Shown piece by piece: positions 36,171-48,037 of a stretch of DNA of 64,000 nt. Numbering within the stretch: position 1 is the first letter of the stretch; every line of letters starts with the position of its first letter. A program made the translations under genes and the position numbers. Below the pieces are notes generated by a model. The model saw only the letters and a program-made list of their open reading frames with translations. It was not told the DNA's origin and made no database searches. Origin of the DNA: Mucor racemosus (taxonomy: Eukaryota > Mucoromycota > Mucoromycetes > Mucorales > Mucoraceae); contig JAPEHQ010000023.1 in assembly GCA_027405735.1 (NCBI GenBank), forward strand, positions 62,001 through 126,000, written 5' to 3'.

Positions 36171-37481
36171 TCATGTAAATAAAGATTTTTTAAGGAAACG
36201 AGCTACAAAGAATCCACTTGTATTACTTGAAATTGGATCAAATCTTAGGCAATTTGCTTCAATTTCATCTTGTAGTGCTGGATAACATTCTTGTTCCTTA
36301 ATTTTAGCTGGTTTAATCTTGAAGTTGGGTATCTTTTCTAGTTTTGCGTCTTGGAATTCGTTTAAAAACCATGCAACATTATCTTCATTTTGTCTAATAG
36401 ATAAGGAACATGTACTGTAGATCATGATTCCTCCTGGTCTCAACATGTTCCAACCTTGTTTCATTAAATTGCACTAATAATAACAATTATTTTCGATGAA
36501 TTACAATATAATCCGCATAATTTTACCTGCAATTCTGCTATGGTATTGATTCTATTTGGATCCATAAAGTTCTTTTCAAACGTATCCCATCCCCATTTTT
36601 CATATTTTAAAATATGAGCTATACTTCCATCATGTGTACACTCAGCATCAACAAGCACTTTATCATACAATGCATTAGTAGCTGATATTTGATTATCAAA
36701 TCGAAGCAATCTAGATGCCCAGAACGGTTTTACTAATTCAATCTTTTGACGTTTTCTTGTCGACATGTCTTTTTCTTGTTCATTATTGTCGCTATTGATC
36801 ATCGTACTTCCTAATCGAGAAGGAGGTGGAACTTGGAATGTTGTGCCATCAGCTTCAAACAATCTTACTTTCTCTCCAACTTTATATTTTTTAAGTAAAG
36901 ATCTACATGTTGCTAGTCGATGACCTGCTAAATCAACTCCTGTAGCTGTACCTAAGCCATCTCGGCCCAATATATTAGCAATCATACACAATTTGGCTCC
37001 AGGGGCGCAACATAAATCAAGCACTTGATCATCTTTTGTTAATTCCAATGCTTCGACTGCAATTGCCGAACTGAGATCGATACCGAAAATAGCATGATTC
37101 TTGTATCTAATGTACATGTTTAGTGTCAACATATTGATAATACTCGCAAAGAGAAACTCACGCAGGAATATCAGATATACGCTGTGTTGTATCATCAAGC
37201 TGAACGCTAAAGAAGTTATCGAGTCCATCAACTGAATAAACGTTTTCTGTTTTGAGTTGGCTTTTCAAATCTTCCAAACTAGGCCTCTTATCAACTGATA
37301 AATGAGTATTTGTTCTTATATATCGAGGTAGTTTTGCGACAGTGTAAATTTGAGGATCAATTGAATTGTCATTTAGAAATTTCTGAAATGAATCAGGTAG
37401 CCTCTTTATATCAAATCCGGCTGAATTATCTTTTGCAGTTGTTATTAAATTGAATTGATCATCTTCATCGTTGCTAGACAT
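36171..37481 (-). CDS. NOL1/NOP2/Sun-family RNA cytosine-5 methyltransferase
   Basis: Three exons (37481-37162, 37106-36527, 36473-36171) encode 400 aa. The SAM-binding core reads VLDLCCAPGAKLCMIA with GVDLAGHR as the following acidic strand. Both family cysteines are present: motif IV as DAECTHDGS and motif VI, the catalytic nucleophile, as YSTCSLSIRQNE. The C-terminal part ends SGFFVARFLKK, usual for the family. The N-terminal 100 residues are divergent. Motif IV DAECTHDGS, instead of DAPCSG, points to a less common subgroup, so the substrate (tRNA, rRNA or mitochondrial RNA) is not assignable. An Asn/Glu insertion with STRKRQK lies between the core motifs. Confidence 0.87.
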
Positions 37482-37871
37482 TTTTAGTATTTAATATTTT
37501 TATCAAGAGAAAGAACAAGCAAATTTTTTTCATTTGAAATTCTTTTATTTTAAAGCTTTCTGTCTCAGATTATTACTGCAATTCTTTCAATGCAATTGGC
37601 ACATTCGATGGCCATCAATCTGAAATAAGGGAGAATACAATCAATAATGAAAGGTGTTGACCCATCAGCATGTAAACAAAAGATACAACCTGCTGCGATA
37701 CGCATTAGTGAATGGTATGTGCTAGAAGTATCTCAACAAATTCCGGTTTCACGGAAATAATACCAAGCCACGATCCAAGCATATCTTAATCTCAGGTCAA
37801 AGAAATCAATATAAAAAAGGGGATAGAAACGAACCTGGAATATCAACCTGATTTTCTTCCACTTGTCAATT
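37482..37871 (+). promoter_or_regulatory. Divergent promoter region of the NSUN and GNAT genes
   Basis: About 390 bp between divergent starts. On the plus strand a TATA box (tataaaaaagg, from 37810) sits about 60 bp before the GNAT ATG. No coding signal. Confidence 0.5.
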
Positions 37872-38410
37872 ATGTCCAAATATACAAACCCTAAAATCAT
37901 CCACATTCAATACCCGGATGATATTCATAGAGCTCTTGCTGTTCGTAAGCAAGTATTCATTCAAGAGCAAGGTTATTCCGAAGAGATTGAATTAGACGGG
38001 TAAGTTACTAAATTAAATATAATGCAAACTTTACTCTAAATCATAAAAAAAAAAGCCAAGATGATGTTTGCCAACATTGGATTGCTACATGCGATAAAGA
38101 AAATGAAGATGGGTCTGTTGAACATAATGTAGACATCGGAAACGTTCGATTAATACCCAAATCTGACGGTGTAGCCAAATTGGGTCGTCTTGCTGTATTA
38201 TCTAGTGCTCGTGGTCTTCAAATTGGGCGTTTATTAGTTGAAGCTTTTGTTGATTACTGCAAAAAGAATAATTATAATACCATTGTTTTGCATTCTCAAT
38301 ATCCTAGACGAGGATTTTATGAAAAGACAGGTTTCAAAATTGAACAAGGTGATGATCAAATCTTTGATGAAGCTGGTACTCCTCATGTTCGTATGTGGAT
38401 GCGCTTATAA
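37872..38410 (+). CDS. GNAT-family N-acetyltransferase
   Basis: Two exons, 37872-37999 and 38056-38410, encode 160 aa. Start MSKYTNPKIIHIQYPDD; exon 1 ends in ELDG and the acceptor at 38,055 gives QDDVCQHWIATCD. The acetyl-CoA site (motif A) is KLGRLAVLSSARGLQIGRLLVE, with the Q/RxxGxG/A signature as RGLQIG, followed by HSQYPRRGFYEKTGF (motif B). The ELDG and GRLAVL arrangement resembles the ElaA/YjcF-like acyltransferases. The acceptor substrate is unknown; it is likely cytosolic. No targeting signal is seen. Confidence 0.85.
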
Positions 38411-39340
38411 TAGACTTACTATAATAGACTAATGAACAATAATAAACAATTTTGGTTTTAAACATGTTGCATACTTTCGTTGTAAATTCAGGGCCTTCGC
38501 CGCAATCTCGGGTTTAAATAAAAGGTAAAGAGTCACTTGCATTTGAGTAGTAAAGGATTATACTGTATGACTCTTTACAAATCAAAAGGCTTTATGACAA
38601 CATCGGGATGTGCTGCCAAGTAAATAATGAGCTGCAATGCTGGGCCATTAAATTTAATGTGAAAATTAATAAATTTCGATCTCTGTTTATCGTACTTTTT
38701 AAACTATAGCGGCAAGATGAAGAAATACGCAAGTGTACTTGAGATGCTTATTTTGAATTACTATTTGGCATAAGGTAGAATAAAAAATTTAAAAACTTAA
38801 CTTTCAATTTTCACAACAGGCCGAGCTTTATTTTTTAATGATATAGCAAAAAGCTCGGGTATTGACTTAGGCTCGCCCATTATCAGCGAACTTGTCGCAT
38901 TATTTCTTTGATTCAGAAATACAATAAATCAAACCATGGAGTATGTTTTATTCTATGTCACCTTCTATAAATGCACATTTTAATCTGATAGACAAGATAC
39001 TATGATTGTGGCTAGCAAGAATCCATAGTATAACCGATACTTCGGAAGAGCCGATACCTCGGAAGGAAGTATCAATCACAGATACACTTTTTACAATGTG
39101 GCTCAATAGCGTATTCAGCGTATTTTATGATTCCATATTAATAGGTGGCGCTATTATAGACATTGATCTCAGAGCACGTACCTGCTCTCAACAAATTAAA
39201 TAAGAACAAGACAAATACCAATTATGAAACATATTAACTAATGCTATTATTCAACACAGTGTATTTCTGATTTGCTGAATCAATATGGATAATACTTTAA
39301 CATATTGATCTATAGATTCTCTAGTTATAATCTTAGTACC
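38411..39340. other. Intergenic, no gene seen
   Basis: Short frames only. One 65-codon frame near 39,006 begins with a non-ATG codon and has no recognisable features. Contains a small direct repeat (ccgatacttcggaagagccg / gatacctcggaagg) near 39,040. Confidence 0.4.
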
Positions 39341-39347
39341 AACCAAT

Positions 39348-39600
39348 TTGTGCCCATACGATCAGCTCATTATGCTCATGATCAAATTTTATTATTATGC
39401 ACAAATAGGGATAATGATATACTTATGGGCAATTCTACTATTATGCACACATGGGATTAATGGCATGCACATGGACAGAATCTATAATTCTGTACATACA
39501 AGCTTATTAGCTTTGTGCCCATGTGAATCTTGTTATCTTTTCAGCCATATTCAGTGGGCACAACAGCTCAGGCTATAGTGTGCAGCCCACCTGGGCACAA
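39348..39600. mobile_element. MITE-like element with TTGTGCCCA termini, copy 2
   Basis: Begins TTGTGCCCA and ends TGGGCACAA, 253 bp. This copy is not preceded by repeat M, which shows that the element is a separate mobile unit rather than the tail of M. Confidence 0.55.
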
Positions 39601-40006
39601 CAAAATCATCTTGTGCAGCACAGGTCGGCCGTATTGCTTTTATATATAAATCCTTTAAATTTGTGATTTTATGGACTTTTTTTGAATCCGGTTGTATCAT
39701 CTTATACTTTTTAAGTTAAATCCGTTATTAGGCTAATAATGTTGTAGATTGTGTTTATGCTTTACTTAAAATAAGCCTTTGAATAATTAATAGCAATACA
39801 GTCGAACCTTAATTTTTGTATGAAATTTCGATACCTGCATCTTATAGCTGCTTGGAATATTTAAATAACCGTGTCCGGGCTGTCCGGTGATTTTTTCTAA
39901 AAATTTAAAGCTTGGAAATATCATTAGATGGCCGCTTCCGGAGATTGTTCGGCTTTTTTTGGAAGAGTGATCATTGGCAAAAATATGAATCATAGACTAT
40001 GTTGGA

Positions 40007-40894
40007 TGCCACCAAGTACCATATGTTATCATCTTCTACAGCATCAATACATCTTACAATCTATTGACTACGGCATGTATTGTGATTTATCAAAATATGT
40101 TTAGGTTAAATAAAATTAGAAATTTAATCAAGTAAAGAGATATCGTTTATTGGAATGAAATTAATAGGGTTTATATACTATTTGATTTGAGGAATTAATG
40201 GTGTTGTGGTAAGGTACAGTAGTTTAGATGTTATTTAATAGTAATGTGTCATGTTGGTATATCATGTTGGAATATCGCACTGGCGTATTATGCTTTTGTA
40301 CCATGCTTCTATACCATGCTTCTATACCATGCTTTTAGGAGCATTGTATAATTAATATTTAATTAAGGAACTTCCGGTTCCGGATCTGTTATTGTTTACT
40401 TTTTTGGATTTGACATGATCCGGTTTAAGAATGATACATCATATTGAAGTTGAAAGTCTTAATATCGGATATAAAAAACTCCTAGCGTACTAAGTTTGAT
40501 CTAGTAATGACCAAGAACGCTTGGACCGCAATTATGATACCATATTATTTCATCCCAGCGGTTAATCAATCAAGTAGCTATCAAATCAACATTCAACAAG
40601 CACATATAGCGCAGCCTTAAAACAAGGCAACTCACAAGCTCTGTAAGAACGGTTAAATTATGATTGATCCATTTCAATCTATAGATTACTATCAAACAGA
40701 TCTAATGGTTCAATAGTACCTTAAATTACATCTCAGGATCTCAATGTCAAATCAATATAAAAGGCCATACTTTTATATCTAAATAAACGATATCTTGTTT
40801 TCATTATACAGTTGAAGAACTGATTCATTACTCATTCTCTTTTAATTGTATTCTTTTTGTAAGTATTATTTATCAAACCTGAAAATATACGACA
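40007..40894 (+). repeat. Dispersed repeat P, copy 2 (interrupted)
   Basis: Matches 15,529-16,060 before and after a solo LTR at 40,083-40,441. It ends at aaatatacgaca, exactly where copy 1 passes into the dynein-like exon, and continues into unrelated sequence. Confidence 0.75.
40083..40441 (+). mobile_element. Solo LTR, copy 3 (inserted in repeat P)
   Basis: Starts TGATTTATCAAAA, ends GATACATCA, flanked by TATTG at 40078-40082 and 40442-40446. Repeat P copy 1 (15,600) reads catgtattgaagtg without insertion. It includes a short internal tandem repeat (ccatgcttctata). Confidence 0.85.
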
Positions 40895-41349
40895 AATTTG
40901 AAATTTGAGGTTTGAAAGAGTTCTGCCCATGTTCTTCTTTCAGAGACCAAATGGGAACAACGTCAACAACCTGTTTGGCAACACTACTAAAAGTATATAT
41001 GCCTTTATAAATTTCTGTTTATAACACACAAAATCAATCGATTTAGAATTATTTTTCTTTCTTCTTCCCACTCTTTCCTCAACTCTTTTATTTATGTTTA
41101 AAACTAAAACAAAAAAGACCTGTGTTTTTTATAAACTAAAATCAAGTAGCAAGAACAACTACATGTTTTCCTATTGTTTGTTTGGAAATAAATTATTAAC
41201 TGTTAATGTTAGGGGGCGTTATAATATTTTCCTCGAACAAAAAAAGTATCCAAGACTTAGTCATTTTATTCCATCATCTACGTTATAACCAAGGCTTTTT
41301 TGGTCTAAAGTCGATATCCAACTGCAGAAAAATTGGTTATTATAAAAAT
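40895..41349. other. Spacer between repeats
   Basis: Promoter-like and short-frame sequence. A 64-codon frame from 41,094 (MFKTKTKKTCVFYKLK...) has no recognisable feature. Confidence 0.35.
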
Positions 41350-43066
41350 ATGTATAAATATTTACAGTAATAAGCTTGAATTAAGTGGGTACAGCATCGT
41401 GAATTCTTGAAAAAGTTCTGAAGTATTATAAATTCTCTTATTTTTAAGTCTTACAAGGCTTATAAGCGGAATATTAATCTAGAAAATTATTTTTGTCCAG
41501 ATCACCAATTTTGACATTTTTTAATTTTTTTTTTTCTGATTTTGCAAATTTTGAGTTAATTATACTACCAATTATAAAAGCAAAAAACATATACATATAC
41601 AGAATTTAACGCTCTATTTGCTCAATAAAAAATATACAATATTTTTATTGCAAAATATCACATGAAAATCCTTTAATCAAAAAACCGTTTTTGGACCAAA
41701 AGTACAAATTTTCATTATATAATCTTTCATATTAAGCTTTTATAAAATTTATAGTAGATATTGCTACGATTTTCTCTCATAATGTAGTATATTTAAACGT
41801 TGATTTTGGTATCAAAATTTGATTTTTCTGTTTTTTGATCAAAATCATGAGTGCTAGTAAGGATGAAATGAGCCCTGAAAATGTCCGCTACAAAGTCTGA
41901 ATTTTTAGACTGTATGTGGTTAAATATAAGAAAAGTTAAAAAACAGAAATTCTTTTTTATTTAAAACTTAGATATACCATAGTATAAGAGACTTCAAAAT
42001 TCAATCTTGCTATGCCCAATTACGGCGTTGCTCTACGGGCTCGCTTTTGCAATTTTTAATGAATGTATGATATGATAGACGGTTATTCCGGTAGAAAATG
42101 TATGTTTCTATGATAACAAATATTGTCTATTTTGTTTAGTTTATGGTTGATGTGCTGTAATGCTGCTTTTACATTGGATGAAATGAACAATTTAGCATGG
42201 TTTTTGTAGTAAACTACATATACCAAGTTTGTTTAGTAATTAAATTAATCTTAGTCAACATCTAAGATGTAATAACTTTAAATCACACAAAACTTTAAAA
42301 TGTCAAATTGTACCACTGGTACTTCCAAACTAGGAACTAAACCATGAAGTTCTTGCTTCAAGATCTTATTACTGTATTATTAATAGAATTAGAAAATAGT
42401 ATATATATCACAAAGGCTATGGTAATCCATAAACCTTTGCTTTTACTTTATATCTTAAATAAATATCAAAGAGTTATAATTGTAGTCGCACGCTTTTTTT
42501 GTTTAATTACTATTTTTGTAGCAGTTTTAATTGCGCTAAATAATTTAAAGCCTTGAAAATCCTTTTCTACGTGTGTTGTTTCTCTCTTTTTGTTTTCATA
42601 TTATTCCAAGGATATATTCACCGTTTGATAAGGCATATCGGACTATCGAGCTGATATTCTTTTCTTTTATCTGAATACGCATTCTAACATAAGGGACTAA
42701 TGTTTTTAGTATAGGTAGCAGTCTATGTTAGAGGCTGATATTTTCATTTCACAGCATTTTAGGATCAAATAGCATTATTTACTACTGTATTGTTGTACGT
42801 ATTTCTTGATTACCAGATCAGATTAAAGGCAATAATATTTGTATCTACTCAATAAAAAGCTAGAACTGCTACAAACCCATGAAATGTTCCAGAAAAGTGA
42901 TAAAATTTCAAATGATATAGAAACACAAAAAAAGAATAATAATCTAATTTCTTGTATAATAATCATTGTTTCGATCGTAGCTACTGTATACTTGAAAACA
43001 AATCTTTTTACAGCTGACAATCGTAAACTAAAATAGTAAGTTTAAAGAGGGTTAATTTGTTTGAAT
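41350..43066 (+). repeat. Dispersed repeat M, copy 4 (interrupted)
   Basis: Copy of the 1.4-kb repeat lengthened by a 312-bp insertion at 42,210-42,521. Like copy 1 it lacks the dynein-like exon upstream. Confidence 0.8.
42201..42521. mobile_element. Short insertion in repeat M with 9-bp direct flanks
   Basis: A 303-bp insert is bounded by the direct repeat TTTTTGTAG (42201-42209 and 42513-42521). The other M copies lack it. The insert has no long frame and no clear terminal inverted repeats, so its class is open. Confidence 0.45.
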
Positions 43067-43394
43067 TTTATGTGTGATAAAGTAACATCTATAATCTTAG
43101 ATTTGGCTTGCATATAAACTTAAGCAGCAAGTGTTATTTAAGTTTATGCTCGAGCAAAAACCATTGTTGCTGTAAACTGAAAACATTATGACTATAAACA
43201 TATTTACAAATGATGATAATCGTAAATATATTGGTTTTTGCATGTATTGCTCTACATAAACAACGTATTGAATTGAATTGTCTATAGTCTATATTATTAA
43301 TTAATAAAAGCAAATGTAATTTAAAAACCCATTCCAGTAAAAAAATGCAATGGAATTTTGAGAATGGCACGATGCTTATGTACAAACCAATTTG

Positions 43395-43635
43395 TTGTGC
43401 CCATACAATCAGCTCATTATGCTAATGGCCAGATTTTATTATTATGCACAAATCGGGATAATGATAGTATGCTTATGGGCAATTCTACTATTATGCACGC
43501 ATGGGATTAATGTTATGCACACAGACAGAATCTAGAATTCTGCACATACTTGGTTAGCGTTGTACTCGTGTGCAGTTTCTTTTGTTGTGCCCATGTGCAT
43601 ATTGTTATCTTTTTAACCATATTCAGTGGGCACAA
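43395..43635. mobile_element. MITE-like element with TTGTGCCCA termini, copy 3
   Basis: Duplicate of the copy at 17,978 through the segmental duplication. Confidence 0.5.
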
Positions 43636-44526
43636 CAACTCAGGTTACTACAGTATGTAGCCCACCTCCTGGGTGCAGTGGAATTACATGCTAAAAACGC
43701 TTGATAAAAATAAAACAACCTAAATTCCAAGTGTCACTCATAAGATATGATGCCACTTGAAATGCGAACAACAACAATAAACAAACGCTTCAATTGAACA
43801 CAATAACACACGCATGCTAAAAATATGAAATACCCTTCTTTTTGAACCATACATGTCGTGTAGATGATAGCACCCTTGATCACGGCGCAATCAATTACAC
43901 AAATGACATATATATCAAAACAGGACTCTATCCAAATCAATAACGATAATAAACAAAGATATCAATTTAGTCAACTACTCATCTATATCGAAGTTGCACT
44001 ATCAATATAAATAAGATTCAAGCATATAAAAACTACCCCTTAAAAATCAAGGTTACATAAAATAGATATAACAGAAATAAACAAAACAACCATTTCCCAA
44101 AAGGTTGATATTGTCACACTTGACATACAATCCCTTATGGTCAATACTCTACACAATTTACCCCTTAAAATATCAAATCAATAACAATGTACTCAAAACT
44201 GGAAGATTACTAAATATACATCCATTCAAGTCTGATGGTATCATGGTATCCAAGTTCTCCAAATCACTATAAATACCCTCATACTTTTCAATTATTTTAA
44301 CTCTTCAGAAATCTTTTGTAATAAAAACTTTAGCTAATTATAATTGTATTTCTACTGCTTTTATTTTTATATTTTTTTTATTTAATTGCTGTATTATTAA
44401 AAATCAAGCTTTTTATAGCTATAAAAATGACAATGGGATATTTCTTGAAGTGAACTAAGCTAGATTGCCATCATAAAATACCTAAATTAAATATCATCTA
44501 ATTGAAACCATGCTATCAAAGATAAG

Positions 44527-44839
44527 TGATTTATCGAGACTTTATAAATTAAAATCAACGTAAAAAGTACCGTTTATTAGAATGAATTAAGTATGGTTCA
44601 TATAGTTATTGGAATTGTCTGATAAGATCTAATGGACAGGGATCCATTAGATGTGACAATAGATATTGTTATTAATGTGTATGGATATAACATGTTATGT
44701 TTCAGTAGTAATATTGCTATAAGTTATGTTTCATTATTAGTTCCTGGGTGACAGGAACCAGTTACTGGATAGATAAGATCTGCTAGATTTGTCGGAGATC
44801 TTCTATATATCGAATAAATGTTGTAATTCTGATAGATCA
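44527..44839 (+). mobile_element. Solo LTR, copy 4 (duplicate of copy 1)
   Basis: Same 313-bp LTR and the same ATAAG flanks (44522-44526, 44840-44844) as at 20,751, so it was present before the segment was duplicated. Confidence 0.85.
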
Positions 44840-45259
44840 ATAAGACTATATACAGTAGTAAATAGACAATTGCATGAAGATAGCAAGGGTATAATACTCG
44901 AATAAGAGATGTTAAAATACTAAAGTAATGTGGGATATCCCAAATACAAAAAGTACATACTTATCAAGTAGAACAAGTAAGGGCTGTTATGAAAGCATGA
45001 TTGACAAACTATATTTAAAACACCGTTCTTGATCCACCAAATCAATAACCAAACAACCCAACATTTATACTCAAAATTAATAGAATCGTTGGCAATTGCA
45101 ATACAATTGCCAGATAGTAAATAATTACCAAATAATATTAATATAGACGTAGAATAACCATTTTATTGCACATTATCCATATTTTAATAAAGAAGGATTT
45201 TTTTAACAGTATTCTTTATCACTTTTTACACCCATATTTTACTGCATTTCTGATTTTAG

Positions 45260-45496
45260 ATTGACATTCATCATAAGACGGCTAATAATACGTTTGATAC
45301 TACTACTGTAGGTGGTGGAATCAGTCAATTTAATTATTATTTATGGTATCTGAATGCAAATACTGAGGAACCATTTGTAGGCACTTAAGTTGGTTCTGGT
45401 AAAGCATTGAATAAATTGGCTTGGGACAAAGAGGAGGGTAAAAAGGTGGCAGTAGATTCCAGTGATGGACATGTTTATGTTTATGATATTGGAGAG
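45260..45496 (+). pseudogene. Fragment resembling dynein intermediate chain, copy 3
   Basis: Same exon as at 21,484, with the same in-frame TAA (45386-45388). It reads VGSGKALNKLAWDKEEG after the stop, slightly closer to a consensus WD strand than copy 2. Confidence 0.6.
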
Positions 45497-45584
45497 GTAA
45501 GACTAAAACTTAATGTAAACCACCTATAACGCAATAGTTATGAAGTAAGGCTATATCATCATCAAATAGACAACCACACAATAT

Positions 45585-46975
45585 TAACATGTATAAAGGT
45601 TTACAGTAATAAGCTTAAATCAAGTGGTTAGAGCATCGTGAATTCTTGAAAAAGTTCTCAAGTATTATAAATTCTCTTATTTTTAAGTCTTACAAGGCTT
45701 ATAAGCGGAATACTAATCTAGAAAAATATTTTTGTCCAGATCACCAATTTTGACATTTTTTAATTTTTTTTTCTGATTTTGCAAATTTAGAGTTAATTAT
45801 ACTACCATTATAAAAACAAAAAATACACACATGTACAGAATTTAACGCTCTATTTGCTCAATAAAAAATATACAATATTTTTATTGCAAAATATCACATG
45901 AAAATCCTTTAACCAAAAAACCGTTTTTGGGGCAAAAGTGCAAAGTTTTATTACTTAACATTTAATATTAAGCTTTTATAAAATTTGTATTAGTCATGGC
46001 TACAATTTTCTCTTACATTGTAGTGTATTTAAATGTTGATTTTGGTATCAAAGTTTGATTTTTCTGTTTTTTGATCAAAATCATGAGTGTTGGTAAGGGT
46101 AAAATGAGCCCCGAAAATGTCCGCTACAAAGTCTGAATTTTTAGACTGTATGTAGTTAAATATAAGAAAAGTTAAAAAACAGAAATTCTTTTTTATTTAA
46201 AACTTAGATATACCATAATATAAGAGACTTCAAAATTCAATCTTGCTATGCCCAATTACGGCGTTGCTCTACGGGCTCGCTTTTGCAATTTTTAATGAAT
46301 GTATGATATGATAGACGGTTTTTCTGGTAAAGAAAATGTATGTTTCTATGATAACAGATAACGCTTATTTTGTTTAGTATATGGTTCATGCGCTGTAATG
46401 CTGCTTTTACATTGGCTGAAATTAGCAATTAAGTAGGGTTTTAATTGCGCTCAATAACGTAAAGCCTTGAAAATCCTTTTCTACGTGTGTTGTTTCTCTC
46501 TTTTTGTTTTCATAATTCCAAGGATATTATTATTCACCGTTTGATAAGGAATATCAGACTATCAAGCTGATATTCTTTTCTTTTATCTAAATAATACGCA
46601 TGTTAGCATAAGGGACTAATGTTTTTAATGTAGGTAACAGTCTATATTAGAGACTGATATTTTCATTTAGCCGCATTCAAAGATCAAATATCATTATTTA
46701 CTACTGTATTGTTGGACGTATTTCTTGATTACCCGATTAAATGAAGGCAATAACATTTATATCTACTCCATAAAAAGATAGAACTACAAACTCACAAAAT
46801 GTTCCAGAAAAGTAATAGAATTTCAAATGGTATAGAAACAAAAAAAAAGAACAATTTAATGTTTTGTCTAATAACCATAGTTTTGATCGTAGCTACTGTA
46901 TACTTTAAAACGAATTTTTTTACAGCTGACAATCGTAAACTAAAATAGTAAGTTTAAAGAAGGTTAACTTATTTA
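45585..46975 (+). repeat. Dispersed repeat M, copy 5
   Basis: Full copy, followed by the M tail (about 46,975-47,280) and a MITE-like element as in copies 2 and 4. The site where copy 3 carries a solo LTR is empty here (gtgataaag near 46,985). Confidence 0.8.
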
Positions 46976-47290
46976 AATTTTATGTGTGATAAAGTAACAT
47001 TTATAGCCTTAGATTTAACTTGCATATAAATTTAAGCAGCAAATGCTATTTAAGTTTATGCCCGGGCAAAAACCGTTGTTGCTGTAAAAATTATAGCTAT
47101 AATAAACATATATACAAATGATAATGATCGTAAATATATTGGCTCTTGCATGTATTGCTCTACATCAACAACGCATTGCATTGCACTGTCTATAATATAT
47201 ATTAATAAAAACAAATGTAATTTAAAAACCCATCCCAGTAAAAAATGCAATGGAATCTTGAGAACAGCACGATGCTTATAAATAAACCAA

Positions 47291-47541
47291 TTTATGCCCA
47301 TACGATCAGCTCATTACACTCATAGTCAGATTTTATTATTATGCACAAATAGGGATAATGATATACTTATGGTCAATTCTATTATTATGCACACATGGGA
47401 TTAATGCCATGCGCATGGACAGAATCTATAATTCTGCACATACAGGTTTAGCGTTGTGCCCGTGTGCATCTTGTTACCTTTTTAGCCATATTCAGTGGGC
47501 ACAACAGCTTAGGCTATAATGTGCAGCCCACCTGGGCACAA
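47291..47541. mobile_element. MITE-like element, copy 4
   Basis: Diverged copy; the left end is mutated (tttatgcccata) but the right end keeps CTGGGCACAA. Confidence 0.5.
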
Positions 47542-47774
47542 CGAAATCATCTTGTGCAGCACAGGTCGGCTGTAGTACAGGCTGTTTTAGTTTTTAGATA
47601 ATTTTGAAAAAAAATTTATAAAATCAAATAATAATTTAAAATTAAATTTTGAAGTTGCAATTAATATGTAGTAATTATATAAATAACATATCTTGATTTT
47701 ATAAACTAACAACTGTTTTTGAAGGAGCTTCGTACAAGCTTTAAAAAAAATAAAACAATTGAAAAAATACTTGC

Positions 47775-48037
47775 TGATGTATCATTTAGTAAAATAATAA
47801 TTCAGGAATCGAAAGCCAAACCAATTGAACATCAACGAAATCACGGTTCCAGTATGATGTTTCACCATTATATCATGTTATTAGTATTAATAGATAACAT
47901 TTACAACCCTTATCACCTCGTCATATCTTTCAACACAATTAGTATATAAACCCTCTTTATTTACTTTTAATAAACGATATCTCTTTAATTGATTAAATTT
48001 CTGGTTTTATTTTACATTTATATATTCTGATAAATCA
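47775..48037 (-). mobile_element. Partial LTR, reverse orientation
   Basis: Read on the minus strand it starts TGATTTATCAG, contains aatcaattaaagagatatcgtttatt and ggtttatatact like the LTR at 40,083, and ends AAATGATACATCA. No matching 5-bp flanks were found, and the middle differs, so it is probably rearranged or truncated. Confidence 0.5.

Larger units (their letters stand above)
42873..46415 (+). repeat. Segmental duplication, copy B (Tc1-free)
   Basis: Near-identical to 17,455-22,640 apart from the Tc1 insertion, a short indel at 44,241 and scattered substitutions. It preserves the uninterrupted TA site (about 43,908) for the Tc1 insertion. Confidence 0.85.

Noticed and set aside
39006..39203. 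65-codon frame near 39 kb
   Set aside because: Starts from a non-ATG codon and has no recognisable motif.
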